Positions 6,270-12,553 of a stretch of DNA of 13,299 nucleotides are shown here, in pieces. This DNA is from Betaproteobacteria bacterium (GTDB taxonomy: Bacteria > Pseudomonadota > Gammaproteobacteria > Burkholderiales > CAIKXV01), in contig CANGUQ010000052.1 in the NCBI GenBank assembly GCA_947456915.1, positions 1-13,299 on the forward strand. The letters run 5' to 3'. A model generated the notes under the pieces. The model did not search any database. It had not been told where the DNA came from and worked only from the letters and a program-made list of their open reading frames with translations. A program made the position numbers and the translations under genes. The stretch's first letter is position 1. Every line of letters starts with the position of its first letter.

Positions 6270-6959
6270 TTACTTCAGGTAGGCGACGGTCAGATCGCCC
6301 ACGCCATCGACGTGGCCTTCCAGTCGGTCGCCCGGGAAGCAGGGGCCGACACCGGCCGGCGTGCCCATCATGATGATGTCGCCGGGGAACAGTTCGACCA
6401 GATCCGAAAGGTAGGAGATGGTCTCGGGCGTGTTCCAGATGTGCTGGTTCAGGTCGCCCTTCTGCCGGACTTCGCCGTTGACCTTGAGCCAGATCGCGCC
6501 GGCAGCGGGGTGGCCGATCACCGAGGCCTTCTTCAGGGCGGTGCACGGGGCGGACTGGTCGAAACCCTTGCCCATCTCCCACGGACGGCCCATCTTCTTC
6601 GCCTCGCCCTGCAGGTCGCGCCGCGTCATGTCCAGCCCGACGCCGTAGCCGTAGACATGCTTCAGCGCGTTGTCGACCGAAATGTTCCTGCCGCCCGAGC
6701 CGATCGCCACGACCAGTTCGATCTCGTGATGCAGATCCTTCGTCGCCACCGGGAACGGGATGGTCGATCCCGAGGGAACGATCGCGTCAGCGGGCTTCTG
6801 GAAGAAGAATGGCGGCTCGCGGTCCGGGTCGTGCCCCATCTCGCGCGCGTGGTCGGCGTAGTTGCGGCCGACGCAGTAGATGCGGCGCACCGGGAAGGCG
6901 GCGGTTTCGCCTTCCACCGGCAGCGACACGGCTTTCGGGGCTTCGATCACGTAGCTCAT
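6270..6959 (-). CDS. Fumarylacetoacetate hydrolase-family protein (fumarylpyruvate hydrolase-like)
   Basis: A 229-residue single-domain FAH-family enzyme, the length of fumarylpyruvate hydrolases and FAHD1-type acylpyruvases, which cleave a C-C bond in acylpyruvates using Mg2+. The N-terminal RRIYCVGRNYADHAREMG matches that subgroup. The metal ligands are visible as Glu79 and Glu81 in HHEIELVVAIG and Asp110 in GVGLDMTRRDLQ. Also seen are the KGFDQSAP segment and, near the C-terminus, LFPGDIIMMGTPAGVGP. The start at 6959 has TCGAGG about 5 bases upstream. If it is the gentisate-pathway hydrolase, its product would be fumarate plus pyruvate, but no gentisate dioxygenase or maleylpyruvate isomerase is in the window. 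Oxaloacetate decarboxylase or acylpyruvase activity is the alternative. It is divergent from the reductase gene at 7180, sharing 220 bp with no clear promoter. Confidence 0.88.
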   Translation of the reverse strand: MSYVIEAPKAVSLPVEGETAAFPVRRIYCVGRNYADHAREMGHDPDREPPFFFQKPADAIVPSGSTIPFPVATKDLHHEIELVVAIGSGGRNISVDNALKHVYGYGVGLDMTRRDLQGEAKKMGRPWEMGKGFDQSAPCTALKKASVIGHPAAGAIWLKVNGEVRQKGDLNQHIWNTPETISYLSDLVELFPGDIIMMGTPAGVGPCFPGDRLEGHVDGVGDLTVAYLK

Positions 6960-7179
6960 GCGATCCTCGAGGGGTAGGGAGTCGGTTGGCGTCGCCAGCG
7001 CTGCCGGCGCGACGAGCGCCTTCGTTGCGACGTGCAGGAAACTCTCGATTTTGCCAGACTTCGAACAGCCTCTTCCTGACGCGCGCCGGCGCTGACCGGG
7101 CGCGCTCGCGCCGAGCCGGGCGAACCGCGGTCCGGCAGCCCGCCGAGTCAGCCGGCACTACTCGACCGGAACAACCACG

Positions 7180-8013
7180 ATGCGCACCGTGCAGCTTCCC
7201 GGCGGGGAGACCGTCCCCGCCTTCGGTCTGGGGACCTGGTGTCTGGGCGAGAACGCGGCGAGCCACGCGCAGGAAGTGGCCGCGCTCCAGCTGGGCATCG
7301 ACTGCGGCGCCACACTGATCGACACCGCAGAGATGTACGGTGACGGACGCTGCGAGGTGATGGTCGGCGAGGCGATCCGCGGCCGGCGTGAGCAGGTGTT
7401 CCTGGTGAGCAAGGTCTATCCGCACAATGCCGGTGGCAGCGCGCTGCAGCGCGCGTGCGAAGCGAGCCTGCGGCGCCTGGGCACCGATCGCATCGATCTC
7501 TATCTGCTGCACTGGCGTGGACGCGTGCCGTTCGCGCAGACGCTCGCCGGTCTGCAGGCGCTGCAGCGCGCCGGAAAGATCCGCCACTTCGGAGTGAGCA
7601 ATCTCGATCTCGCCGACATGCAGCAGTGGCTGGCGGTCCCCGGCGGCGAGCTGCTCGCCACCAATCAGCTGCTGTACAACCTCACCCGCCGCGGCATTGA
7701 ATGGGATCTGCTGCCCTGGCTCGCACGACATCGTGTGCCGGTGATGGCGTATTCGCCGCTGGAGCAGGCGCGCGTGCTCGCCGACCCGAAGCTGCTCGGC
7801 TTCGCGCGCGCTCACGGCTTCACCGCAGCGCAGGCGGCACTGGCGTGGCTGCTCAGGCGCGACGACGTGATCGTGATTCCGCGCACGGGCAGCCGCGAGC
7901 GCATGCGCGAGAATCTCGGCGCGCTCGACGTGCGTCTCGATGCAGCGCAGCTGGCGGAACTGGACCGGCTGTTCCCACCACCGAAGGGCGCCCAGGCGCT
8001 GCAGATGCTGTGA
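7180..8013 (+). CDS. Aldo/keto reductase
   Basis: A 277-residue aldo/keto reductase, short but normal for the bacterial YeaE/2,5-diketogluconate reductase-like group. It should be a cytoplasmic NADPH-dependent carbonyl reductase. All four catalytic residues are present: Asp48 and Tyr53 in LIDTAEMYGDG, Lys78 in FLVSKVYP, and His111 in YLLHWRG. Other landmarks are GKIRHFGVSNLD, the substrate-loop NQLLYNLTRRG, VMAYSPLEQ and the cofactor-binding VIPRTGSRERMRENLGAL. The ATG at 7180 coincides with the family start (MRTVQLPGGETVPAFGLGTW), although only a weak ribosome site is visible. It is divergent from the FAH-family gene. Its stop codon ends one base before the 3' CCA of a tRNA-Arg on the other strand. 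It is distinct from the other reductase in this window and has an intact tetrad. Confidence 0.92.
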   Translation: MRTVQLPGGETVPAFGLGTWCLGENAASHAQEVAALQLGIDCGATLIDTAEMYGDGRCEVMVGEAIRGRREQVFLVSKVYPHNAGGSALQRACEASLRRLGTDRIDLYLLHWRGRVPFAQTLAGLQALQRAGKIRHFGVSNLDLADMQQWLAVPGGELLATNQLLYNLTRRGIEWDLLPWLARHRVPVMAYSPLEQARVLADPKLLGFARAHGFTAAQAALAWLLRRDDVIVIPRTGSRERMRENLGALDVRLDAAQLAELDRLFPPPKGAQALQML

Positions 8014-8014
8014 G

Positions 8015-8091
8015 TGGCGCGCCCGGCGGGATTCGAACCCACGACCCCAGGCTTCGGAGGCCTGTACTCTATCCAGCTGAGCTACGGGCGC
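8015..8091 (-). tRNA. tRNA-Arg (anticodon CCG)
   Basis: A 77-base tRNA including an encoded CCA. On the minus strand it begins GCGCCCGTAGCTCAGC and ends in CGGGCGC-G-CCA, giving a perfect 7-bp acceptor stem and discriminator G. The D arm has GCTCAGCTGGATAGAG. The anticodon arm is CAGGC-CTCCGAA-GCCTG, placing anticodon CCG at 8055-8057 (plus-strand cgg), which reads the Arg codon CGG. The T arm contains GGTTCGAATCC. It lies between two plus-strand genes, oppositely oriented, and its 3' end is one base from the reductase stop codon at 8013. Confidence 0.98.
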
Positions 8092-8108
8092 GCTGGCAAG
8101 ACTGGTGA

Positions 8109-8138
8109 AGGATAGCGGGTTTCGCCGGGGGGGTCCAA
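8109..8138 (-). promoter_or_regulatory. Candidate sigma70 promoter for tRNA-Arg
   Basis: On the minus strand TTGGAC (8138-8133) and TATCCT (8114-8109) are separated by 18 bases, and the tRNA begins 17 bases after the -10 hexamer. The match to the consensus is moderate (3 of 6 and 4 of 6). The position is what one expects for a tRNA promoter, and the following bases are compatible with a short leader. Confidence 0.42.
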
Positions 8139-8240
8139 CCGCGCCAGCCACTTGCCGCGCGGCGCAACTGCCGGGCCGGAGCGCGCGTGCGGCACGACTG
8201 CGGTTGCCGCCGGGCGGCGGGCCGGGCCGTTGCCGCCGGA

Positions 8241-8260
8241 CACGGTGCTAGCATGCCGTG
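8241..8260 (+). promoter_or_regulatory. Palindrome overlapping an extended -10-like site
   Basis: CACGG (8241-8245) and CCGTG (8256-8260) flank TGCTAGCATG, which itself contains the perfect palindrome TGCTAGCA. TGCTAGCAT resembles an extended -10 element (TGn plus TAGCAT), and the hydrolase ATG is 27 bases downstream. No good -35 is spaced correctly. It may be an operator, a promoter or chance. Confidence 0.3.
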
Positions 8261-8286
8261 CACCCACTCTCCGCGGAGCTGCACCG

Positions 8287-9177
8287 ATGCCCGACACCGT
8301 CTACCTCGACCTCGATCAGAAGGCCCTCGACGACGCCTACGACCAGCAGGTGTGGGCGCCGAACTCGAAGCAGGTGAACGGCCGGCTGGCCGTGCTGTCC
8401 GAACTCGTGCGCCAGCGCATCGGGGCGCCGCAGCGCGTGGCTTACGGGCCGACCGAAGTCGAGCAGATCGACATTTTCCGCACCCGCGCCCCGTCTGCCA
8501 CCAGACCGGCGCCGATCATGTTCTACGTGCACGGTGGCGCATGGAAGGGGCACGTTGCGCGTGACCACGCGTATCCGGCAGAGATGATCACCCGTGCCGG
8601 GGCGCACCTGCTGGTGCCGGACTTCGCGCCGGTGCAGGACCTGGGCGGCGATCTGTTCCCGATGGTCGACCAGGTGCGCTGTTCGGTGAAGTGGGCGTAC
8701 GAGAACGCTGCGAGCTTCGGCGGCGATCGCGATCGCATCTACGTGTGCGGACGGTCGTCGGGCGCACACCTGTCGGCGTGCGTGATGATCACCGACTGGG
8801 CTCGCGACCACGGGCTGCCCGCCGATCTGGTCAAGGGCTACATCCTGCAGAGCGGCATGTACGATCTGCGCGGGCCGCGGCTGTCCAAGCGCGGCCAGTA
8901 CGTGAAGTTCACCGACGAGATGGAACAGGCGCTGTCGCCGATTCGTCATCTCGATCGCATCAGCGTCCCGGTCGCGCTGATGTACGGCTCGGTCGAGTCG
9001 CCCGAGTTCCAGCGCCAGTCGCGCGACTTCGCACAGGCGCTGCGGGACGCAGGCAAGCCGGTGACGATCGAGCTGGCCGAAGGCTACAACCACTTCGAGA
9101 TGGCTGAGACCGCAGCCAACCCGTTCGGCGTGACCGGGCGGGCGATGCTCGCGATGCTCGGGCTCGAGCCGCGCTGA
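8287..9177 (+). CDS. Alpha/beta hydrolase of the HSL/arylformamidase-like type
   Basis: A 296-residue alpha/beta hydrolase of the hormone-sensitive-lipase/kynurenine-formamidase-like group. The oxyanion-hole motif HGGAW (residues 82-86) and the nucleophile elbow GRSSGAH (Ser157) are clear. GSVESPEFQRQS (234-245) fits the acid-residue loop of this group with Glu in place of Asp, and YNHFEM supplies His269. The N-terminal region with DAYDQQVWAPN is also typical of formamidase-like relatives. The ATG at 8287 has GGAG 8 bases upstream. It stands alone on the plus strand between the tRNA-Arg promoter region and a large hairpin that separates it from a convergent Bug gene. Ester or amide hydrolysis is well supported; the substrate is not, and no other tryptophan-degradation gene is present. 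Confidence 0.88.
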   Translation: MPDTVYLDLDQKALDDAYDQQVWAPNSKQVNGRLAVLSELVRQRIGAPQRVAYGPTEVEQIDIFRTRAPSATRPAPIMFYVHGGAWKGHVARDHAYPAEMITRAGAHLLVPDFAPVQDLGGDLFPMVDQVRCSVKWAYENAASFGGDRDRIYVCGRSSGAHLSACVMITDWARDHGLPADLVKGYILQSGMYDLRGPRLSKRGQYVKFTDEMEQALSPIRHLDRISVPVALMYGSVESPEFQRQSRDFAQALRDAGKPVTIELAEGYNHFEMAETAANPFGVTGRAMLAMLGLEPR

Positions 9178-9247
9178 CCGGCACGCCGGCCGGTGCGGGT
9201 GGGGCGCACCGGCTGCACGGAGGGGCGCTTCGGCTCGCTGCAGCGGA

Positions 9248-9297
9248 AATCGACCCTGACCCCTTTTCGTTGGCGGGAAAAGGGGTCAGGGTCGATT
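9248..9297. terminator. 20-bp perfect hairpin between convergent genes (REP-like)
   Basis: AATCGACCCTGACCCCTTTT (9248-9267) and its exact reverse complement AAAAGGGGTCAGGGTCGATT (9278-9297) flank a 10-base loop. It begins 70 bases after the hydrolase stop and ends 2 bases before the stop codon of the minus-strand Bug gene, so it is suitably placed to terminate both transcripts. Its inner arm, CCCCTTTTCG...CGGGAAAAGGGG, is the same arrangement as in the repeat cluster within the other Bug gene, so it is more likely a dispersed palindromic element serving as terminator than a simple terminator. Confidence 0.85.
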
Positions 9298-9299
9298 CT

Positions 9300-10283
9300 T
9301 CAGTCGACCTTCAGGCCGGTCTCGCGGATGAGTTTCCCGTAGCTGGCGATCTCGCGCCGGATGCGGTCGCCGAACTCGCGTGGCGGCTCGAACTGCACCT
9401 CGACCGACTGTGCGGCGAGTATGCCCTGCGCCGACTTGTCGCGCAGCGCGCCGGCGAGTGCATCGGCCAGACGCCCCACGACCGGATCGGGCGTCCTCGC
9501 CGGGGCGAGCAGGCCGAGCCAGAGCGTGAACTCGTAGCCGGGAAGCCCCGCCTCGTCGACGGTGGGCAGGTTGGGAAAGCGCGGCAGTCGCTTCAGCGTC
9601 GTCACGCCGAGCGCGCGTACCTTCCCCGTCTGGATCAGCGGGTCGGCGACCAGCATCGTGGTGAACACCATCGCGATGCGACCGCCCACGGCGTCGGTGA
9701 TCGAGGACGCGCCGGACTTGTACGGGATGTGCGTGAGTTCGGTGCCGGTCATGCGCGCGAACACCGCGCCGGCGAGATGCCCGGGTGTGCCGATGCCGCC
9801 CGAGCCGTACTCGATGGCTCCGGGTTTGCGGCGGGCGAGCGCGATCATCTCCTTCACCGTCTTCGCCGGCAGCGACGGGTTGACCAGCATCACGTAAGGC
9901 GAGATGCCGATCAGCCCCACCGGCGCAAAGTCGCGCTCGGCGTCGTAGGGCAGCTTGCGCAGGTTCGGGTTGATCGCGTGCGTCGAGGTGGTGCCCACCA
10001 GCAGCGTGTAGCCGTCGGGCGCCGCTCGCGCGACCACATCGGAGCCGATCACGCCACCGGCGCCCGGGCGGTTCTCCACCAGCACCGGCTGGCCGAGCAG
10101 TTCGCCGATGCGCGGGGAGATCGGCCGGATCACGCCGTCGTTGCTGCCGCCAGGCTCGAACGGCGAGATGATGCGTACCGGCTTCTGCGGAAAGGTCTGC
10201 GCCGGAGCCTCGACGGCGACGAGCGAGGTCGCCAGCGCAGCCAGCACCGCAGCAGCGATGCCTCGCGGCTGCGAGGCAGGCAC
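9300..10283 (-). CDS. Bug/TctC-family tripartite tricarboxylate receptor
   Basis: A 327-residue periplasmic solute receptor of the Bug family, the normal length. The signal peptide is clear: a short polar start, hydrophobic core IAAAVLAALATSLVAV, and an APA/Q-type cleavage near residue 28. The mature part opens FPQKPVRIISPFEPGGSNDG and continues with VENRPGAGGVIGSD, AAPDGYTLLVGTTST, a GSGGIGTPGHLAG ligand-loop segment, HIPYKSG and LPTVDEAGLPGYEF, all family hallmarks. The start is GTG at 10283 because no in-frame ATG lies between it and the signal core; its ribosome site is weak. It follows the FAD monooxygenase on the same strand with a 181-bp gap containing a repeat copy. Ligands of this family are small carboxylates; which one is not readable. 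No transporter membrane genes adjoin it. Confidence 0.92.
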   Translation of the reverse strand: MPASQPRGIAAAVLAALATSLVAVEAPAQTFPQKPVRIISPFEPGGSNDGVIRPISPRIGELLGQPVLVENRPGAGGVIGSDVVARAAPDGYTLLVGTTSTHAINPNLRKLPYDAERDFAPVGLIGISPYVMLVNPSLPAKTVKEMIALARRKPGAIEYGSGGIGTPGHLAGAVFARMTGTELTHIPYKSGASSITDAVGGRIAMVFTTMLVADPLIQTGKVRALGVTTLKRLPRFPNLPTVDEAGLPGYEFTLWLGLLAPARTPDPVVGRLADALAGALRDKSAQGILAAQSVEVQFEPPREFGDRIRREIASYGKLIRETGLKVD

Positions 10284-10400
10284 CGGATCGCCCCGGGCGG
10301 GCGTGGTCAGAGTACGAGTGTGCAGGGCGGCTCTCCGATGCAGGCGACAGGATCCGTACCGACGGGCAAGCGGGAGCAGGGCTGGATCCTGTTTCCTTGC

Positions 10401-10418
10401 GGGGCCTGGCCCCTTTTT
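10401..10418. repeat. Partial copy of the palindromic repeat
   Basis: GGGGCCTGGCCCCTTTTT is identical to the core of units 2 and 3 at 2278-2295 and 2339-2356. The left A-run is replaced by unrelated bases. It lies in the intergenic gap between the second Bug gene and the FAD monooxygenase. Nearby, ACAGGATCC (10347-10355) and GGATCCTGT (10384-10392) form a further 9-bp inverted pair. Confidence 0.85.
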
Positions 10419-10464
10419 CCTGCGGCCTGTCCGGTCCTGTGGCGGACTTCGTCTTCGCGTGAGG

Positions 10465-11688
10465 CTAGAGGATAGCCTCGGTCTCCTTGAGGCTGGTCAG
10501 CAGCGAGGTGCGCAGGATGTAGTCGCGCGCGAGCTTCGGGTCGTTCGCCGTGCGCGCGAGCATCTCGTGGTTCTTCGCGCGCACCTGCGGGTCGCGCTCG
10601 TGGATCAGTTTCTTGTTGCGCTCGGTGATCGTCTTGACGTGATTGACCGCGACATGTCGCCGCTGGCGGGTGTAGCGATCGAACACCTCGGGTCCTGCTT
10701 CGCCGCGCAGCACGGCCACCAGCTTCTGTCCGAGGTTGATCGAGTCGTGCACGCCGCTGTTCATGCCCACGCCGCCGATCGGGCTGTTCACGTGCGCGGA
10801 GTCGCCGGTCAGCAGCGCTCGGCCCTTGTTGAACGTCGCCGCCACCAGCTGATGCGACGAGTACAGGTGCTTGTGCACGATCTCGTAGGGCTTGCCGGTG
10901 GGGATGAAGTGCTGCATCTGCGACTGGCAGTGCTCGTCCGAGAGCAGGCGCTCCGGGTCGTCGTCCATGCTGGTGCCGAAGTGCACGCGCCAGCGCTCGG
11001 GCTGCGTCCACTTGAACAGGTTGGCCCACTGGTCCGGATCGGAGATGTAGTTCCGGTACGAGTAACCGTGCAGCTTGTCGAAATCGTAGACGACACTGAC
11101 GGTGAGCACCTGATCGGGATAGGTGTAGCCCTCGAACGCGATGTCGGCGCCCTTGCGGATCACGCTGCGGCCGCCTTCGCCGCTCACGATGTACGAGCCG
11201 CGAATCTTCTCGCGCTCGCCTGCCTCGTTGACGAAGGTCGCGTCGACCCCGTCGCCGTCCTGCTCGAAGCTCTCCAGCGTGGTGCCCATGCGCACCGTCA
11301 CGTTGTCACAGGTGCGCAGCATCTTCATCGCCTGCTCGATCACCTTCAGGCGCTCGCACTGCAGGACGTACGGGAAGCGCGTGTCGTCCTTGATCACGCA
11401 GTGATCGAACTCGGCGATCAGGTGTCCGCCCTGATCGCGATCCCAGAACTGGAACGTCGGCGCGATCAGCCCGCGCGGCTCGAGGTGCTGGTACAGCCCG
11501 AGATCGTCGAACATCTCGAGCGTGGACGGGTGGATGCTGCCGGTGCGGGGCACCTGCTGCAGATAGTTCTCGTCGGTGAAGGTCTCGGCGAGCAGCACGT
11601 TCACCTCGTGCTGCGCGAGATGGAGTGCGAGCACGATGCCGGCAGGGCCGGCGCCGACGATGATGACCGGTGCCTTGGGTGAGAGCAT
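10465..11688 (-). CDS. FAD-dependent (group A) aromatic monooxygenase-like protein
   Basis: A 407-residue flavoprotein of the UbiH/PheA-like FAD-binding family, which typically hydroxylates aromatic or related substrates with NAD(P)H and O2. The Rossmann GxGxxG is at residues 12-17 (VIIVGAGPAGIVLALHLAQ) with Glu35 as the likely ribose ligand. The GD motif is LLTGDSAHVNSPIGGVGMNS (Asp296), followed by DSINLGQKL. The DG motif reads SGEGGRS, with Glu171 where Asp is usual (codon 11176-11178, GAA). The ATG at 11688 is preceded by AGGAAG; the open frame continues upstream to 11871 but is not family-like. It lies between a VOC-fold gene (264-bp gap) and a Bug receptor, which suggests catabolism of an imported acid. 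It lacks the C-terminal thioredoxin-like domain of longer phenol hydroxylases. Substrate unknown. Confidence 0.88.
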   Translation of the reverse strand: MLSPKAPVIIVGAGPAGIVLALHLAQHEVNVLLAETFTDENYLQQVPRTGSIHPSTLEMFDDLGLYQHLEPRGLIAPTFQFWDRDQGGHLIAEFDHCVIKDDTRFPYVLQCERLKVIEQAMKMLRTCDNVTVRMGTTLESFEQDGDGVDATFVNEAGEREKIRGSYIVSGEGGRSVIRKGADIAFEGYTYPDQVLTVSVVYDFDKLHGYSYRNYISDPDQWANLFKWTQPERWRVHFGTSMDDDPERLLSDEHCQSQMQHFIPTGKPYEIVHKHLYSSHQLVAATFNKGRALLTGDSAHVNSPIGGVGMNSGVHDSINLGQKLVAVLRGEAGPEVFDRYTRQRRHVAVNHVKTITERNKKLIHERDPQVRAKNHEMLARTANDPKLARDYILRTSLLTSLKETEAIL

Positions 11689-11952
11689 GAGATCTTCCTG
11701 AGTGGAGAGCTGAGGGGTGGTCGAGCGAAGGGTGCGAAGCGCGGAGGCAGCGCCGTGCGCCGCTCTGCCGGACACCCGGGCCGCCCGGACTCGTTCGCGG
11801 CGGTGGGCGAGACGCCACCGCGGCATCCCCGGGTCGCTTCGCACGACCTCGGGATCGGCGGCACGCTGCAACCCGCGCGCCTGCCGGTTGCGCGATGCGC
11901 GAGTGCCGGCGCAGCGCGCCGACCCATGCCCGCGCAGCGCCCGGACCGGCGA

Positions 11953-12351
11953 TCAGGCGGGCTTCACGTCCCGCACCGCCCCCTTCCAGCCGTTCTCGGT
12001 GATGTCGAAGACGATGCCGTTCGGGTCCTGGTACTTCACCTCGTAGAAGCTCTTCTTCGCCTCGGTCGGGCGGCCGCGGATGTAGGTGCCACCGGCCGCC
12101 TGGATCTGCTCTTCCGCCTTCGCCAGATCGTCGACCCAGAGGCCGAAGTGCATCACGCCGTAGAACGGGCCGTTGGAGTCGATGCCTTCAGCCTTGCCGT
12201 GCTTGTTGAGCAGCGCGATGTTGATCGTGCCGTCGGACATGTAGATGCCGTTCTGTGCATCGCCGGCCTTGGTCATGCCGAACGCCTGTTCGAAGAACTT
12301 CTGAGCGGCGGCGACATCGGGCACCGACAGTGCGATGTGACGAAGCTTCAT
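11953..12351 (-). CDS. VOC-family (glyoxalase/bleomycin resistance/dioxygenase fold) protein
   Basis: A 132-residue single-repeat vicinal oxygen chelate protein with two beta-alpha-beta-beta-beta modules. Putative metal ligands are His5 (LRHIALSVPD), His68 (GVMHFGLWVDD) and Asp116 in the terminal strand (DPNGIVFDITEN), where Glu is more common. DVAAAQKFFEQAFGM is the typical first helix. The start at 12351 has GGGGAG about 6 bases upstream. It is the first gene of a minus-strand run with the FAD monooxygenase and Bug receptor, and is divergent from apaH. VOC proteins include lyases, isomerases, extradiol dioxygenases and resistance proteins, so activity cannot be assigned. The 264 bp between it and the monooxygenase contain no gene that I can support. 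Confidence 0.88.
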   Translation of the reverse strand: MKLRHIALSVPDVAAAQKFFEQAFGMTKAGDAQNGIYMSDGTINIALLNKHGKAEGIDSNGPFYGVMHFGLWVDDLAKAEEQIQAAGGTYIRGRPTEAKKSFYEVKYQDPNGIVFDITENGWKGAVRDVKPA

Positions 12352-12456
12352 GCGACTCTCCCCAGTGCAGATGAGCGATCCGGTAATCTACATTGAGCCT
12401 CGGGTTCCGTGTTGCACGAAGTGTTCGCTGCCGGGCGTGAACGGCGCGGGCGCGCC

Positions 12457-12512
12457 TTGCGGCCGCAAACGGTCGTGCATACGATCGCGTGCACGAGCAG
12501 TCGTGCTAGATT
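12457..12512 (+). promoter_or_regulatory. Palindromes and weak promoter-like hexamers upstream of apaH
   Basis: The divergent gap 12352-12553 has a 12-bp perfect palindrome TTGCGGCCGCAA (12457-12468) and an inverted repeat GCACGA-GCAG-TCGTGC (12491-12506). TTGCGG (12457-12462) and TACGAT (12480-12485) are 17 bases apart, and TGCTAGATT (12504-12512) resembles an extended -10. Any of these could drive apaH, whose ATG is about 40-70 bases downstream; matches to consensus are weak. Confidence 0.3.
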
Positions 12513-12553
12513 CCCGCGCTGCTTCGACTTCCCGCGGCCGCGCGGCACCACGC

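Noticed and set aside
8015..8091. tRNA-Arg as an integration site of a genomic island
   Set aside because: No integrase and no duplicated tRNA 3' fragment were found in the window; the neighbours are ordinary chromosomal enzymes.
9270..10475. A 401-codon open frame on the plus strand
   Set aside because: Antisense to the second Bug receptor, begins inside the hairpin loop, and shows only shadow-like Arg/His composition.
10108..11682. A 524-codon open frame on the plus strand
   Set aside because: Antisense to the FAD monooxygenase and part of the second Bug gene; no recognisable domain.
11689..11952. A hidden small gene in the 264-bp gap between the VOC and monooxygenase genes
   Set aside because: Open frames are present on both strands, but none has a ribosome site, a recognisable motif or a plausible composition.
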